DNA of 64,000 bases from Litsea cubeba (Eukaryota; Streptophyta; Magnoliopsida; Laurales; Lauraceae): NCBI GenBank assembly GCA_012931725.1, contig CM022950.1, positions 64,289,984 through 64,353,983 of the forward strand, written 5' to 3'. Every line of letters begins with the position of its first letter. Position 1 is the first letter of the stretch. Positions 12,387 through 22,850 of this stretch are shown piece by piece. The translations under genes and the position numbers were made by a program. Below the pieces are notes generated by a model, which saw only the letters and a list, made by a program, of their open reading frames with translations, made no database searches and had not been told where the DNA came from.

Positions 12387-13950
12387 ATGGTGATCACCAC
12401 AAGATCAGCAAGATGACCAGAGGATAACCCCCAGCGAGAGGGCTTGGGTAACCCTCCACCAATCACTCCTACCCCGAATGCTCCTGCTCCTGCTCCCACT
12501 CCTCAGCAGATGTTGGAGACCATGCAGCAGCTGGTAGCCCAAAACCAGCAGATCTTACAACTTGTGCTTGCGGGGCAGGGAGGAGCTCAGTTTGGAGGAG
12601 CACCGCAAGGAGCACCCCAGGGAGGGGCACCGCAAGGAGCGCCGCGCCTGGGGCATCCAACTGCTCCACGCCGAGGAGCACCTCGCCCGGGCGCCCACCT
12701 CCATGGCGGAGGAGCTCAGTTTGGAGGAGCACCCCAGGGAGGAGCACCGCAAGGAGTGCTGCGCCCGGGGCATCCAACTGCTCCACGCAGAGGAGCACCT
12801 CACCCGGGCGCCCACCTCCATGGTGCCCAGGGGAGCTTGGGCGCCCAGGGAGTTCCCCAGGGCGCCCCTCATGGAGTGCTCCTGATGGACCCTCATGGTT
12901 GCGCCCACCACCAAGTGCCCCCGCCTCCAGGAGGGGGACCCAATCATGGTGGAATTCCACCCCTTCTGCCTCTAATGGGGAGGATTTCTAAGAGGAGGGG
13001 AGTGAAAACCAAAGCATGGAGGAGGGGAGCTATTTTCCTGACCTATCCAGGGAAGCTCCCAATCGCTGGGACGAAAAGATCAAAGAGATGCAGAATCAGC
13101 TGGGAGACTTCTACAACGCCATGAAGGCGCAGGCACCAGAGACTTAGATCACCAAGTCGGGCGAATGGACACACCGTTCAAACCCGATGTGGCAAACTAC
13201 CCACTTCCTCGGAAGTTCAAGATGCCGTCCATGGAGACCTTTGATGGAAGAAAAGATCCATTGGACCACCTGGAGACGTACAAAACAAAAATGCAGCAAC
13301 ATAATATCCTCGATGAGATATGTGCAGGGCATTCCCAACCACACTGAAGGGTTCTGCCCGCCTGTGGTTTGCCAGTCTCGCCCCAGCCTCCATCGAAACC
13401 TTTAGGGAGTTGAGCAAGTCCTTCGTGTCACATTTCATCAGAGGACGCCGCCACCAGAAGCCTGCCACACACCTGCTCAGCATAAAGCATGATACAAATG
13501 AAAGCCTCAGGAGTTACCTCACTCATTTTAACGAAGATGTACTTCAAATTGAAGAGCAAGACGACAAGGTGTCCATGACAGCCTCGGAGGTCTCCGCTCA
13601 TCGAGCTTCATTTTCTCAGTGATGAAACGCCCGCCAAAAAGCATGCCGGAGCTACTAGCAAAGGCTCGGAAGTATATAACTGCTGAAGATACCACAAGGG
13701 CCATGCGATGGGAGTCCTCTGGAGCAGTCGACAACGGGAAGGGGCGAGACAGAGAGGAAAGAAAGGATACAAGCAACAAGCGAAGCAGGACAGATAGGCT
13801 ACCTGTCAGAGACCAACTCGGTCCTGCTCAGCAGAGAGACAGACAAGCATTCACTCCTCGCAATGCAGCGGTTGAACACATTACTAGGGAATGCGGAACT
13901 GTTGAAAAGGTATTACCAGTAATACCGTAAGAGAGTCAAAGTAGTGAGGG
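12387..13950 (+). pseudogene. gypsy gag, broken by a stop and frameshifts
   Basis: ATG at 12387 follows the 5' LTR, but codon 10 is TGA. Reading resumes with a P/A-rich stretch, LETMQQLVAQNQQILQLVLAG, then a G/A/P/Q-rich tandem repeat. From about 13165 it matches the gypsy retrotransposon gag domain: LPRKFKMPSMETFDGRKDP, LKGSARLWFASLAPASIETF, ESLRSYLTHFNEDVLQIEEQ. The frame changes near 13130-13165, again near 13320 and again near 13600, so it cannot make a full protein. The sequence style fits Tat-lineage gag. No CCHC knuckle is visible before the coding similarity ends. Confidence 0.85.
12573..12835 (+). repeat. tandem duplication inside gag (about 120-130 bp unit)
   Basis: Two units starting GGAGCTCAGTTTGGAGGAGC at about 12583 and 12712 share the CATCCAACTGCTCCACGC and GCGCCCACCTCCATGG blocks. 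Inner sub-repeats of about 15-18 bp (GGAGCACC...CAGGG) are also visible. Long ORFs in several frames here come from this skewed composition. Confidence 0.8.
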
Positions 13951-14062
13951 TTTGGGGGCTTGATTTTTTCAACTTTGTTTCGATTAATGTTGTTTAGCAC
14001 TAAACAATGGATTAATAAATTTTATCAGTGCTACAAATTGTTAAAAAAAAGTCCCCTGCCCT

Positions 14063-14660
14063 CTAATCACTCTCAAAGTTGTCATCGGCATTACAATCAT
14101 CAAGCGCCTCAGTCGGCACGAAGCCTAAGAGGTCAATATCTGGGAAAGCAGTTCTCTCATGTACCGCCCCAATCACTGTCTCCACAACGGTCTCTCTGAG
14201 CATCACCCTCTCACGGGTCTGTACAAGCTCAGCCTCATTGAGCGAAGCCCTCTCACGGGTCTTCAGAAGCTCACCTCATTGAGCGAAGGCCTCTCGCGGG
14301 TCTTCATAAGCTCACCTCATTTGAGCGAAGCCCCATCGCAAGTCTTTAGAAGCTCACCTCATTGAGCGAAGCCCTCTCGCAGGTCTTTAGAAGCTCACCT
14401 CATTGAACGAAGCCCTCTCACGGGTCTTCAGAAGCTCAGCTTCACTGAGCGAAGCCCTGTCAAGGTCCTCCACAAGCTCAGCCTTTGCCTTGGCCGCCCT
14501 CTCTTAGGCTGCTAAGAGTTCGGTCTCAAGCCTGGTTGTCCTCTCGCGGGCCACCGTAAGATCAACCTCGGAAGCCCTTCTAGTAGCTTCAAGAGCAGTA
14601 ATCTTTCCTTGAGCAGTAGAAAGCTCCTTTTGCACAGTCTCATTATCCTGTTTCAACTAA
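14063..14660 (-). pseudogene. antisense coiled-coil ORF relic inside the gypsy element
   Basis: Reading the minus strand from about 14655 gives DNETVQKELSTAQGKITAL, then ATRRASEVDLTVARERTTRL, then ERAAKAKAELVEDLDRASLS. This is a charged heptad-like coiled coil with one TAA stop in the middle. Downstream the same strand gives PDIDLLGFVPTEALDD and ends in an acidic tail at a TAG (14065-14063). It opposes gag and RNase H. Tat-lineage gypsy elements are known to carry additional, sometimes antisense, ORFs, and this may be one. Usual placement is between pol and the 3' LTR; here it lies between gag and RNase H, implying deletion or rearrangement. Confidence 0.55.
14200..14460. repeat. 41-bp tandem repeat, about six units
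   Basis: GAGCGAAGCCCTCTCACGGG-like units recur at about 14240, 14282, 14324, 14365, 14406 and 14448. On the minus strand they encode repeated heptads of the coiled coil, but the 41-bp period is not a multiple of three, so expansion breaks the frame. Confidence 0.85.
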
Positions 14661-14849
14661 CTATGAGATCGGGCATTGACAACAAACAGACGGATGCAGT
14701 GGAGGCCTGAAAAAGAGGAACAAAGGAAATGAGATAGCACATATAAAATGAAAGTCTAGAGAAAAGGGGAATAGTAAACCTTTACCTGAGCCAGACCTTC
14801 CAGAAATATATTTATAAACCCCTCGGTGCCCAAAACATTAATCCGCGCC

Positions 14850-15245
14850 AACCTGGGCGGCGCCCGGGAGGTGTTGTATTTGTATCTCTCTGCTTCCCCC
14901 TCAGCAGTCAGCTCTGTCCTCATCAGGAATCATGATGGGGGTGCAAAAGCCCATCTATTATGTGAGCAGAGCATACCGAGGTGCAGAATTCAAATACTCG
15001 AAGCTGGAGAAGCTGGCGCTCGCCCTCATCTCGACGACAAGGCGCCTACGACATTACTTTCAAAGCCATACTATTGTTGTAATTACTAATCAGCCTTGAA
15101 GAGAGTATTGGGAAAGCCAGATGTGTCCGGAAGATTGGTTAAGTGGGCAGTCGAATTGAGTGAGTTCGATGTCCAGTACCAACCAAGGGCGGCTATCAAA
15201 GCACAAGCACTGGCCGACTTTGTGGCCGAATTTACAGCCCCAGAG
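14850..15245 (+). pseudogene. gypsy RNase H fragment
   Basis: The plus strand reads VQKPIYYVSRAYRGAEFKYS, KLEKLALALISTTRRLRHYF and then KPDVSGRLVKWAVELSEFDV and AIKAQALADFVAEF. This is the RT-linked RNase H of gypsy polymerases, joined to the start of the following linker. The frame changes around 14940 and 15095 is just downstream of an in-frame interruption. No RT catalytic YxDD region is found upstream. Confidence 0.85.
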
Positions 15246-15329
15246 GGGTATCAAATGAGCCCACTAAGCTCCAAGTCAATTTTCCACCCGACGAGGGCAT
15301 CCAAGAAGGCGCCCAGACTCGCCAAGCTC

Positions 15330-15535
15330 CCTCGGGGGCCCAAGCCCAGGCTCCCCCGGGCGCCCAGGCCCTCACTCACCCGGGTGCCCATCTCTCCCTG
15401 GGCGCCCAGGCCCTCACTCCCCCGGGCGCCGATGCCCTCACTCCCCCGGGCGCCCATCTCTCCCTGGGCGCCCAGGTTTCCCCGGGCGCCCAAGCTCCCC
15501 CGGGTGCCCAGGCCCTCACTCCCCCGGGCGCCCAG
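15330..15535 (+). repeat. GC-rich tandem repeat, about 21-24 bp unit
   Basis: CCCTCACTCCCCCGGGCGCC repeats about eight times with variants such as CATCTCTCCCTGGGCGCC. It directly follows the RNase H fragment and is cut by the nested LTR at 15536. It resembles the GCGCCC-rich repeat in gag, 2.5 kb upstream. Confidence 0.85.
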
Positions 15536-17504
15536 TGTAACGCCCCAATTTCGGATACCGAGAAAACCGTCAAAGTACCGAAATTGGCGCGCTACTTCCC
15601 GAAAAATCCGAGAACTTCCAAGATCGTAGGTCCGCAGTGAGGTCGAATTTAAAACTTTTTGATCAATATTATAACAACAGTTAACATTGAGGAAGCGTAA
15701 AATAAGCGGAAGCAATACAGAGATAGCGGAAGCATAAGGTATCATCATATATATATCAGATGTGAATGGGCTGAAGTCCAGCCTAAAATGTGAATTGACA
15801 AAAACCAAAGTTTAATTACATATTTACCTAACTACCCAACTTACCACAAAGATCTCTCAAAAACCCAAACAAAAGGACACTCAAACCCCTGCTACTGGAG
15901 CCGGCTCTCCACCCTCCGGCTTGACCTCTTGGTCGGCCGGTCCCCATCCGTAGTCACCTACTACGGGCACCTCAACGAGTGCGTACGCATCGCCCTCGAA
16001 CTCGGGGTCAACACCTAAGCACAAAGAGTGGATCAGATCTAAAGATCTGGCAAGTCACAGTATGCTAATAATATAGAATGTATGCATCAAATGAGTAGAG
16101 ACAGTAGTAAAGTTAAGAGAATAGCAACGGTACAGATCCTAAGCAGTTGAGCAAGATGAACAAATAGAATCAAGATAAACATAATATAATAAACCTACAT
16201 AAAATGGCACACTGACACAAGTTGGATACCGCGGGATATTATGCCGCGGCCCTCCCATACTGAACACAGTCGTGGCGGGAAAAATCTCACAGTGCTGGGG
16301 ATTATCTAGCCCCGCAAATAACATCCTCCATCAACACACACTGAGACCGGACTCGGTATCGCACCGTCCGTCTCCAACAATGCTCATCATGATAGCCACA
16401 CAACACTCTCAATAGCTCCTACCAGTGATGATCAGTCCAACTGGCTGAGCTTAGATCAACTGAGTGAATGTTTATGCCGACTCAGGAAACAATAAAGGTC
16501 TGTGTCTGTCTAGGCTTTGCCTTGCGTGAACAAGGTCGTAACAAAGTCCCTAAGAGATCCAAGTATCCATGGATCATAATCCAGGTCGAAGTCCAGTCAA
16601 TGGATCCATACCAAGGCCCACCAAATACATGGCCTGTTCTATAACAGTCCATATGGAATAGAAGTCCATGCTCAATAACATATGATCCATTTACATCCAT
16701 AATGGGTCACAAGCCCATACAATCTAACATCTCCAGTCTAGGGTAATTCACATCCAAACTTAGGCCATAAGAGGGCCCGCTTAGCCACAGACACGGGTCG
16801 ATGTTCACCCAATCATATTACCGGGTCACCTCTAAGTAGTCCTAGGTTTGGGTCCTCCATTTTCCATTTAATTAACAGGTATATGCAATAATAAGGACAA
16901 TAGAGTGACAGTAATAATATGAGGGAGATGAATCTCCAAGTATAAGGATCAATGGGAGAATATCAACAGTCCAACCTAAGTAAATGATCCACTTCAGATT
17001 CGGGTCTATCTCAGGTAATTCGATCTTTAAGTGAAACCACAGATGCTAAGGAATACTGTGCTTGGTGCTCAAAAGTTATGTGCATCACTTGGTAACGTAT
17101 AAAGGTCGAATCATCTTGGATTACATAACCTGGACCTTAATTAGTGAACCCCACGAGTCAAGGTTGAGCCACACCATCGACTCGTGGTTGGCACAGTGAT
17201 GGAAGTCTATTTGGATGGTCAATGGGTCCTATATATGATGGCAACAATAGAAATTAGAATCTGGGAAGTGTCACTGTACACAGTGTGCTTAGCCGACCTC
17301 CTGGCCTGGGCGGTCAGCTCGGCACACTGGGATCAGAGAAGTAAACACCCTGCAGGCAAAGCTTATTTGTCCAGGACTTCCTGTGAGTTCGGCTAACCCC
17401 CTGGCCTGGGTAGTTGACCGTGCACACTAAGAATTCTGGCTTAAGGGAATGTTCCAGGTTCTAGTCTCCTTTGTTGGAATCCGGCCTTTTTGGAATCCAT
17501 CTCG

Positions 17505-18012
17505 GAGTTCGGCTAAGCATTAGAGCTCAATTGAACACTCAGCTCGGTCACCCAGCTCAGCTCGGCAAAGTGCCTAGCTCAGTTCGGTCACCCAGCTGAG
17601 TTCAGTAAAGCATTGAGCTCGGCCAGTCATTGAGGTCGGTCAAGCTCTTAGCTCGGTTAAGCGCGGAGCTCGGCTAAGCACGGAGCCCGGTCTGGCACGG
17701 AACCCGGTCTGGCACCGAGCTAGGTAGAACACTGAGCTCGGCCATAACACTGAGCTCGGCCATAACACTGAACTCGGCTTAGACGATGAGCTCGGTTAAA
17801 ATGTGGATCTCAACCTGAGCATTGTGCTCGGCAGAACACTGAGTTCGGCTAGTGTTGAATCCAGCCATCGCTGAGTTCGGCCAGTACTGAGATCGGCAAT
17901 TGCTGAGCTCTGCCAATGCTGAGCTCGGCAACCGCTGGGCTCTGCCAGTGCTGAGCTCGGCCATCGCTGGACTCGATCAGTGCTGAGCTCGGCCATCACT
18001 GAGCTCTGACCA
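17505..18012 (-). repeat. degenerate GAGCTCGGC motif array in the solo LTR
   Basis: About 25-30 copies of (T)GAGCTCGGC or close variants, spaced roughly 15-25 bp apart. Spacing is irregular, so it is a motif cluster rather than a clean satellite. In LTR orientation it lies downstream of the TATA candidate. Confidence 0.85.
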
Positions 18013-19057
18013 TGCTCCCCCATCAGTGCTGTGTTCTGTTACAGAACTCAGTTCTGCGACAGAACACAGGGCCCCTCAAACATATGTAGGGTCCTCATTT
18101 ACCAAAGGTGGTCCCACCTCGGTCCCGATCTCGACGCAGCAAGATGAGTTTTCATAATTCCATCTCCGGAAACTTATTACAGTGACCCAATTCTCCTGGG
18201 TTTTTCCTCAGACCATCACAGAAAAAAAATCGAAGAACAAAAACATTCCCATATCATCCATCCATCATCAACCGGCCATTGATCATCTAAATGAGGTAAC
18301 CTCATCCATCAATGGCCAAGGAAAACCAATCAGACAAGCTCAAAGATCGATCTAAACATATATATACTGCAATTGGAATTGTAATTGCAAATCAAAGAAG
18401 GAAAACATGCAATCTAAACTATCAGCATAGGGCACTTGCCTGATCGATTGAAGGTAGAAGGAAAAGAGAGAAAATAACAGAGAACCAAGGGGTTTCGGCA
18501 GTAGGGATCCTCCGTTGCAGATCAGTCAGTCTGGGGTTGGCCTTCTATTGGAAATTCTGAGGAGAGAAAGAGAGAGGGAGAGAGAGATAGGAATTGGAGG
18601 GAAGATGAGGGCTCGTTGGAGAGAAGTGGGGAAGAAGAAGAGAGAAAAGAGATGGGAATTGAGAGAAAGGAGATGAACAGTGGTTGCTTGGGCAGGGAGG
18701 GTTTAGTTTAAATAGGTTGGGTTTTTGGGTTAGGGACAAAAATGCCCTTGGGGTTAGAATAGGATTAGGGTTAGGGTAGAGGGTACTTAAGTCTTTAGGT
18801 GGGCTTCTAGAAGATTCTTTGGTACAAACCCCCTATAGTAAATACAAATTTCTAGCTAGGGCCTCTAACAAACTAAATAACTTTAAAATTAACAAAAGAC
18901 ACCCTATTGACTCTACTAATTACACAACTAGACTAAACCTAGGAAAAATATATAACTACCCTTATCTAAACTCCATAATTAGTATAATTAAAATACTTAG
19001 GCTAATATATAGTATTCAAATTCAAATTGAGGGCCCACCAGGGGTGGGGCCTCACAC

Positions 19058-19932
19058 TAGGGCTGTAAGCGGTCGGTTTTCGGTCGGTTTTATGACATAT
19101 GACACCCGGGCCAAAACTTTCGGTTTTACAATTTTACAATAACCAAAACCGACCAAAGTATATATACTGGACATTGGAAACCGACATTTCGGTTCGGTCG
19201 GTTTCGGTCGGTTTTCGGTTAATGGGCTGCGCGTAATTTTGTTGGGCTTCAATAATAAAATTTTCAAAAATCTCATAGCTATGTCTCAAAGGCATAAGAA
19301 ACCACAATGTTACCAAATACTAGTGCCTGACTAATGAAGCATGTACATAAAATACTGTAACTGCCGTGCCATGCATATCAGGGGAACATCAAAAGTGATA
19401 AGATATGATCGTTTAAAATGGTCTGATTAGTCTCAATGATGTATTAATCCGCTGAGTAATTGAAAATGCTTAACTGTCAATTTACAGTACAGCTAAAAAA
19501 AAAATGAGAAAAAGAATGAAACTGACTACATGGTATTCTCCACAGAAAGCCTCTTACTGATTACAAGAGATACTATTATATAGAAAAATACAAAAATCTT
19601 CCAAAGAAGTAAAATAAAAGAGAGAACACACAATCCCTCACCATTAAAAATAACAATAAAAAACCGTCATTACATACAATTACATACCAAGACAAATAGC
19701 CAAAAGCTATTTTCTAGAAAAAAAAGTGGGCGGGCCATCAAGAAGTAATTTGTTCGGTCGGTTCGGTTTTAACCGAATAGTTTCCACATAATTATAAAAA
19801 CTGACCGTTTGAAAAAAAGAAAAATTTACAAAAACCGTTCGGTTGGTTTTGTTTTAAAAAAAATTTATAAACCGGCCAAACGGTCGGTTCGGTCGGGCGG
19901 TTCGGTTTTCACGGTTAATTTTGACAGCCCTA
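19058..19932. mobile_element. hAT-like non-autonomous element (CGGTCGGTTTT-type)
   Basis: The ends are TAGGGCTGTAAGCGG and TTGACAGCCCTA, giving TIR TAGGGCTGT. A perfect 8-bp TSD, CCTCACAC, lies at 19050-19057 and 19933-19940. Subterminal DNA is filled with CGGTCGGTTTTCGGT-like repeats at both ends (19068-19215 and 19755-19915). The AT-rich interior encodes nothing. It landed at the very end of the solo LTR, so the LTR terminus and its TSD reappear after it. Confidence 0.9.
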
Positions 19933-20100
19933 CCTCACACCCAGGCTTCTCCGGGTTCTGAAGCTCCCCAAGGCGCCCAAGCTCGCCCAGACCATAATAA
20001 AACCAGAAGAGAGGAAAAAGATTTTCGAGGGAGAAGAGACCTGAATCTACCAAATGCCCCATTTTAAAAATTATTTATGCACGGGGCATTGAGGGGAAAA

Positions 20101-20696
20101 TGATGAGTCAGGCCCAAATGACCCAACAAGTGATGGTGAGTCAGGTCCAGGTGATCCGGTCCAAGCCTAAGTGACCCATTCCAGGATGATGGGTCAGGCC
20201 AAAGTAACTCGATCCGTGATCTGTTTAGTCCATTGAGATCCGAGGCTTGCTTCACCAAGCCTCGCCACGTCAAGGATATATACCACATCGCTTCGGAAGA
20301 AGTCCTCTCCTTACCCACTTTTACCAATTCGTGCGGAGAAGATCTCACCTGCCTCCACCTGCCTCGTCCCTCGAGGGCAGCTCTAAGGCTCCAAAGAGAC
20401 GTTGCATTAAAGTCATCCCCATCTGTTAGGGGAAGACTACAAATAGGAAAGCCCTCTCATCACTTGAGGGGCAATTGATATCTTTCCATTTTTCTACTCT
20501 TGTATTCTCCTAGCCTGTAATCCCTATTCATTGGAGAAGTAAAATACTACAGGCAACATCTGCCTTTCTGAAATGGACGTAGGTCATTTTGATCGAACCA
20601 CTATAATCCCTTCTCTCTCCTCTTTAATTATTGAATTATTGCATTTAACATTTATTACTCGACCGGTGGTGTCCGAAACCAATTTTGGCATCATCA
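20101..20696 (+). repeat. 3' LTR of the gypsy element
   Basis: 596 bp, preceded by the polypurine tract and followed by TSD CATTT. It differs from the 5' LTR by a few substitutions and short indels (e.g. an extra CTCCACCTGC near 20350). Confidence 0.93.
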
Positions 20697-20701
20697 CATT
20701 T

Positions 20702-21928
20702 CAATAAGGTCATTGACATCTTATTTTAGATATTCTAAAACTCATCTTATTGTCATTTTTTAAACCTGCTTCCGTCTAGTTCTAACACATTTGATATGTG
20801 ATTGTTTGGACCCCATCATAAGTTGAGCCGGGCATCACCGAGAACTCATTAATAATAAAATATTGAGGTTTTTGTATATATCTCTCTAAGGTTTTTAATA
20901 TTTGTAAAAAGGCCCTTGTAATCTTACTATTTGTAAATAGGCTCATGTTCTTTCATTTTAATAACTTAATGTCCCCAAAATTGGTATCCCTAAATGAGAA
21001 TGGGCACTCACCGTAAGGTTTGTGTTTAATTTTTTTATTAAAACAATAACTTTGCCCTTACATCAATTAAATAAATATGAGTTGTTATTATTTATAACAA
21101 ATATTATTATTTTATCCCAAGTCCCAACCGTCTCTCTCAACTCTCACGCACATGAAGCACAATCATGCATTTTGAAACTTTCATCATTCTTATAGTGGGT
21201 TGTGCATGAATTGGATTAAATATAACCAATCATAAGTACAGGTGTTGATGTATTATGATTGATTTGGATTTATGGAGAGCTATACTCTCCCACTAAATGT
21301 AACGGTTAATGTTACAAGCTTTATAGAAAAACAATTTCAAGCCTTTGAAATTATGCATATAGAGATAAAGAGGTGGGCAAAAATGTCATTTCTCTCTAAA
21401 AACTTATGGTGGTTGGAAATTTATTGATTTTGGGGATCTGAAATGTATTCAAATAAAAAAGACTTTAGTAATGGGTGAAATGACTAAAAGACCCTCCCTT
21501 GGTTGCTTGGTTTATGAAGGAACTTAAGCGTATTTAGGGTATTTTAGAAAATTTTATGTTTAATTACAAAATTCTCCAAGACAACCCCTATTCTAACTAG
21601 GAATTATGCCTAAGGGCCTTTAAGTAACTTGTTAAATAGTTGTTTGAGTAGTTTTCTATTACCAATTGGTTTTGAGATTATTGGCTAGCAAAAATGCCCC
21701 ATGCCGCGCTTTGTGTTTGTGCAGTTGCAAGTGCGCAGGGCCCACGGGGGTACTACTAGCCCCCCTAACAATTCTATAAATTGCAAATAGACCCTTAACT
21801 CATACAACTAGGCCTAATTTCTAAAAAAATTACCCTTCCACCCTTACTAACCCCTACTAAATAATATAATTAGATATAATAATATATAATTAAACGTAAC
21901 CAAGGCAAGTAAAGGGCGAGACCTCACA
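20702..21928 (-). mobile_element. probable LTR-derived remnant
   Basis: It ends GGGCGAGACCTCACA, like the end of the solo LTR at 19939. The preceding AT-rich stretch and the AGGGCCCAC... block resemble 18780-19057 in order. No TSD or opposite end was found, so it is probably truncated. Confidence 0.4.
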
Positions 21929-22845
21929 CGAGACTCTGGGATTTGGTGCATGAACCTTTAATTCGGCCTTAAACACACCCAGGCATGCTAGTCTCAGACT
22001 TGCAGAGTAGCCTTCATGCGTCGTTGATTTCTACAAAAGCACGTGAAGCACGTGAAGCCATATCCAGCTACATTGGTGCAAAGATAATCACACCAATAAA
22101 TCAGAGTATATACAACATCCTTCGCTTGAAATAACTAGATTGGAGAGCTAATGAACCTACGAATGTTCAAGCAAGAGAAAAATTCAATATGCTCAAGACT
22201 GCTTAATGGAGTCCTTATCCAGCTCCACGATTTACAGATGCCCAAACTTACACAGAATTCATAGACATACGCTTACAAAACATCCACAATCCACTAACAA
22301 ATACACTTTCTCAATTCACGAACATAAAATTATAAAGAATTTCAAAACTTATACAAATGCCCACACAACAAAAGCCCATCAAACAAATAAAAGACCAAAT
22401 GAGAAGGAATGTATGTATCAAAAGCCAAGAATTTCATACAATTTCCGACCACTATACATATGGATAAGAATCAAACAAGTAACAAACCTTGCAACCCAAT
22501 TACAACCCTAGGACCCCAATTAATATAACAGAGGAAAAATCCACCTGGAATTCTCTCAATCATGCACTTCGCATCTTCCAAAATGTTAAGTTTCCAAATA
22601 TTTTTATATACAACACATTGTTTTCATCTACAGCGAAAACAACTGTTTCAAATATGTGTCTCGCTTTTAATTGAATGAAGCAATTCACAATCAACCCTAA
22701 ACGATTTCACCTTCACATTCCTTCTTAACTACTGTGATTAGGTGGAAGCTTTTGAAGAAGGTATAGAAATTCGTGTGCGAGAGAGACAGAGATGGATAAA
22801 GATTGATATATGTCAATCTCTAGGGCACCAACTTACATTCGACGC
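21929..22845. other. intergenic, no gene recognised
   Basis: AT-rich sequence with short ORFs lacking known motifs. It abuts the solo LTR target site. Confidence 0.45.
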
Positions 22846-22850
22846 ATTCC

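Larger units (their letters stand above)
15536..19939 (-). mobile_element. long solo LTR nested in the gypsy element
   Basis: On the minus strand it starts TGTGAGGCCCC (19939) and ends GGGGCGTTACA (15536). A perfect 5-bp TSD, CCCAG, lies at 15531-15535 and 19940-19944. Removing the nested hAT-like element and its 8-bp TSD leaves about 3.5 kb. On the minus strand CCTATTTAAACT near 18715 is a good TATA candidate. No coding domain and no second copy are seen, so a solo LTR is the simplest reading; its length would suit a large gypsy family. Confidence 0.8.
11735..20696 (+). mobile_element. Ty3/gypsy LTR retrotransposon, both LTRs and TSD present, coding region degenerate
   Basis: The LTRs at 11735-12316 and 20101-20696 are near identical and run TGATGA...TCATCA. 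A perfect 5-bp TSD, CATTT, lies at 11730-11734 and 20697-20701. After the 5' LTR comes TTTGGCGCTGTCTGTGGG, the usual start of such gypsy interiors; the purine-rich GAGGGGAAAA (20091-20100) sits directly before the 3' LTR as polypurine tract. Interior order: broken gag, antisense coiled-coil relic, RNase H fragment, GC-rich tandem repeat, nested LTR insertion, 3' remnant. Protease, most of RT and integrase are missing. Excluding the nested solo LTR the element is about 4.5 kb. Confidence 0.93.

Noticed and set aside
12469..12960. Long minus-strand ORFs of 130-163 codons opposite gag
   Set aside because: They come from a GC-skewed tandem repeat that is open in several frames; the plus-strand gag similarity is the real signal.
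15096..15629. 177-codon ORF rich in PRAP repeats
   Set aside because: It is the RNase H relic running into a 21-24-bp DNA repeat and then into the nested LTR; not a separate gene.
18755..18780. TTAGGG-like repeats (GGATTAGGGTTAGGGTAG)
   Set aside because: Only two copies, and the usual plant telomere unit is TTTAGGG; this is chance inside an LTR.
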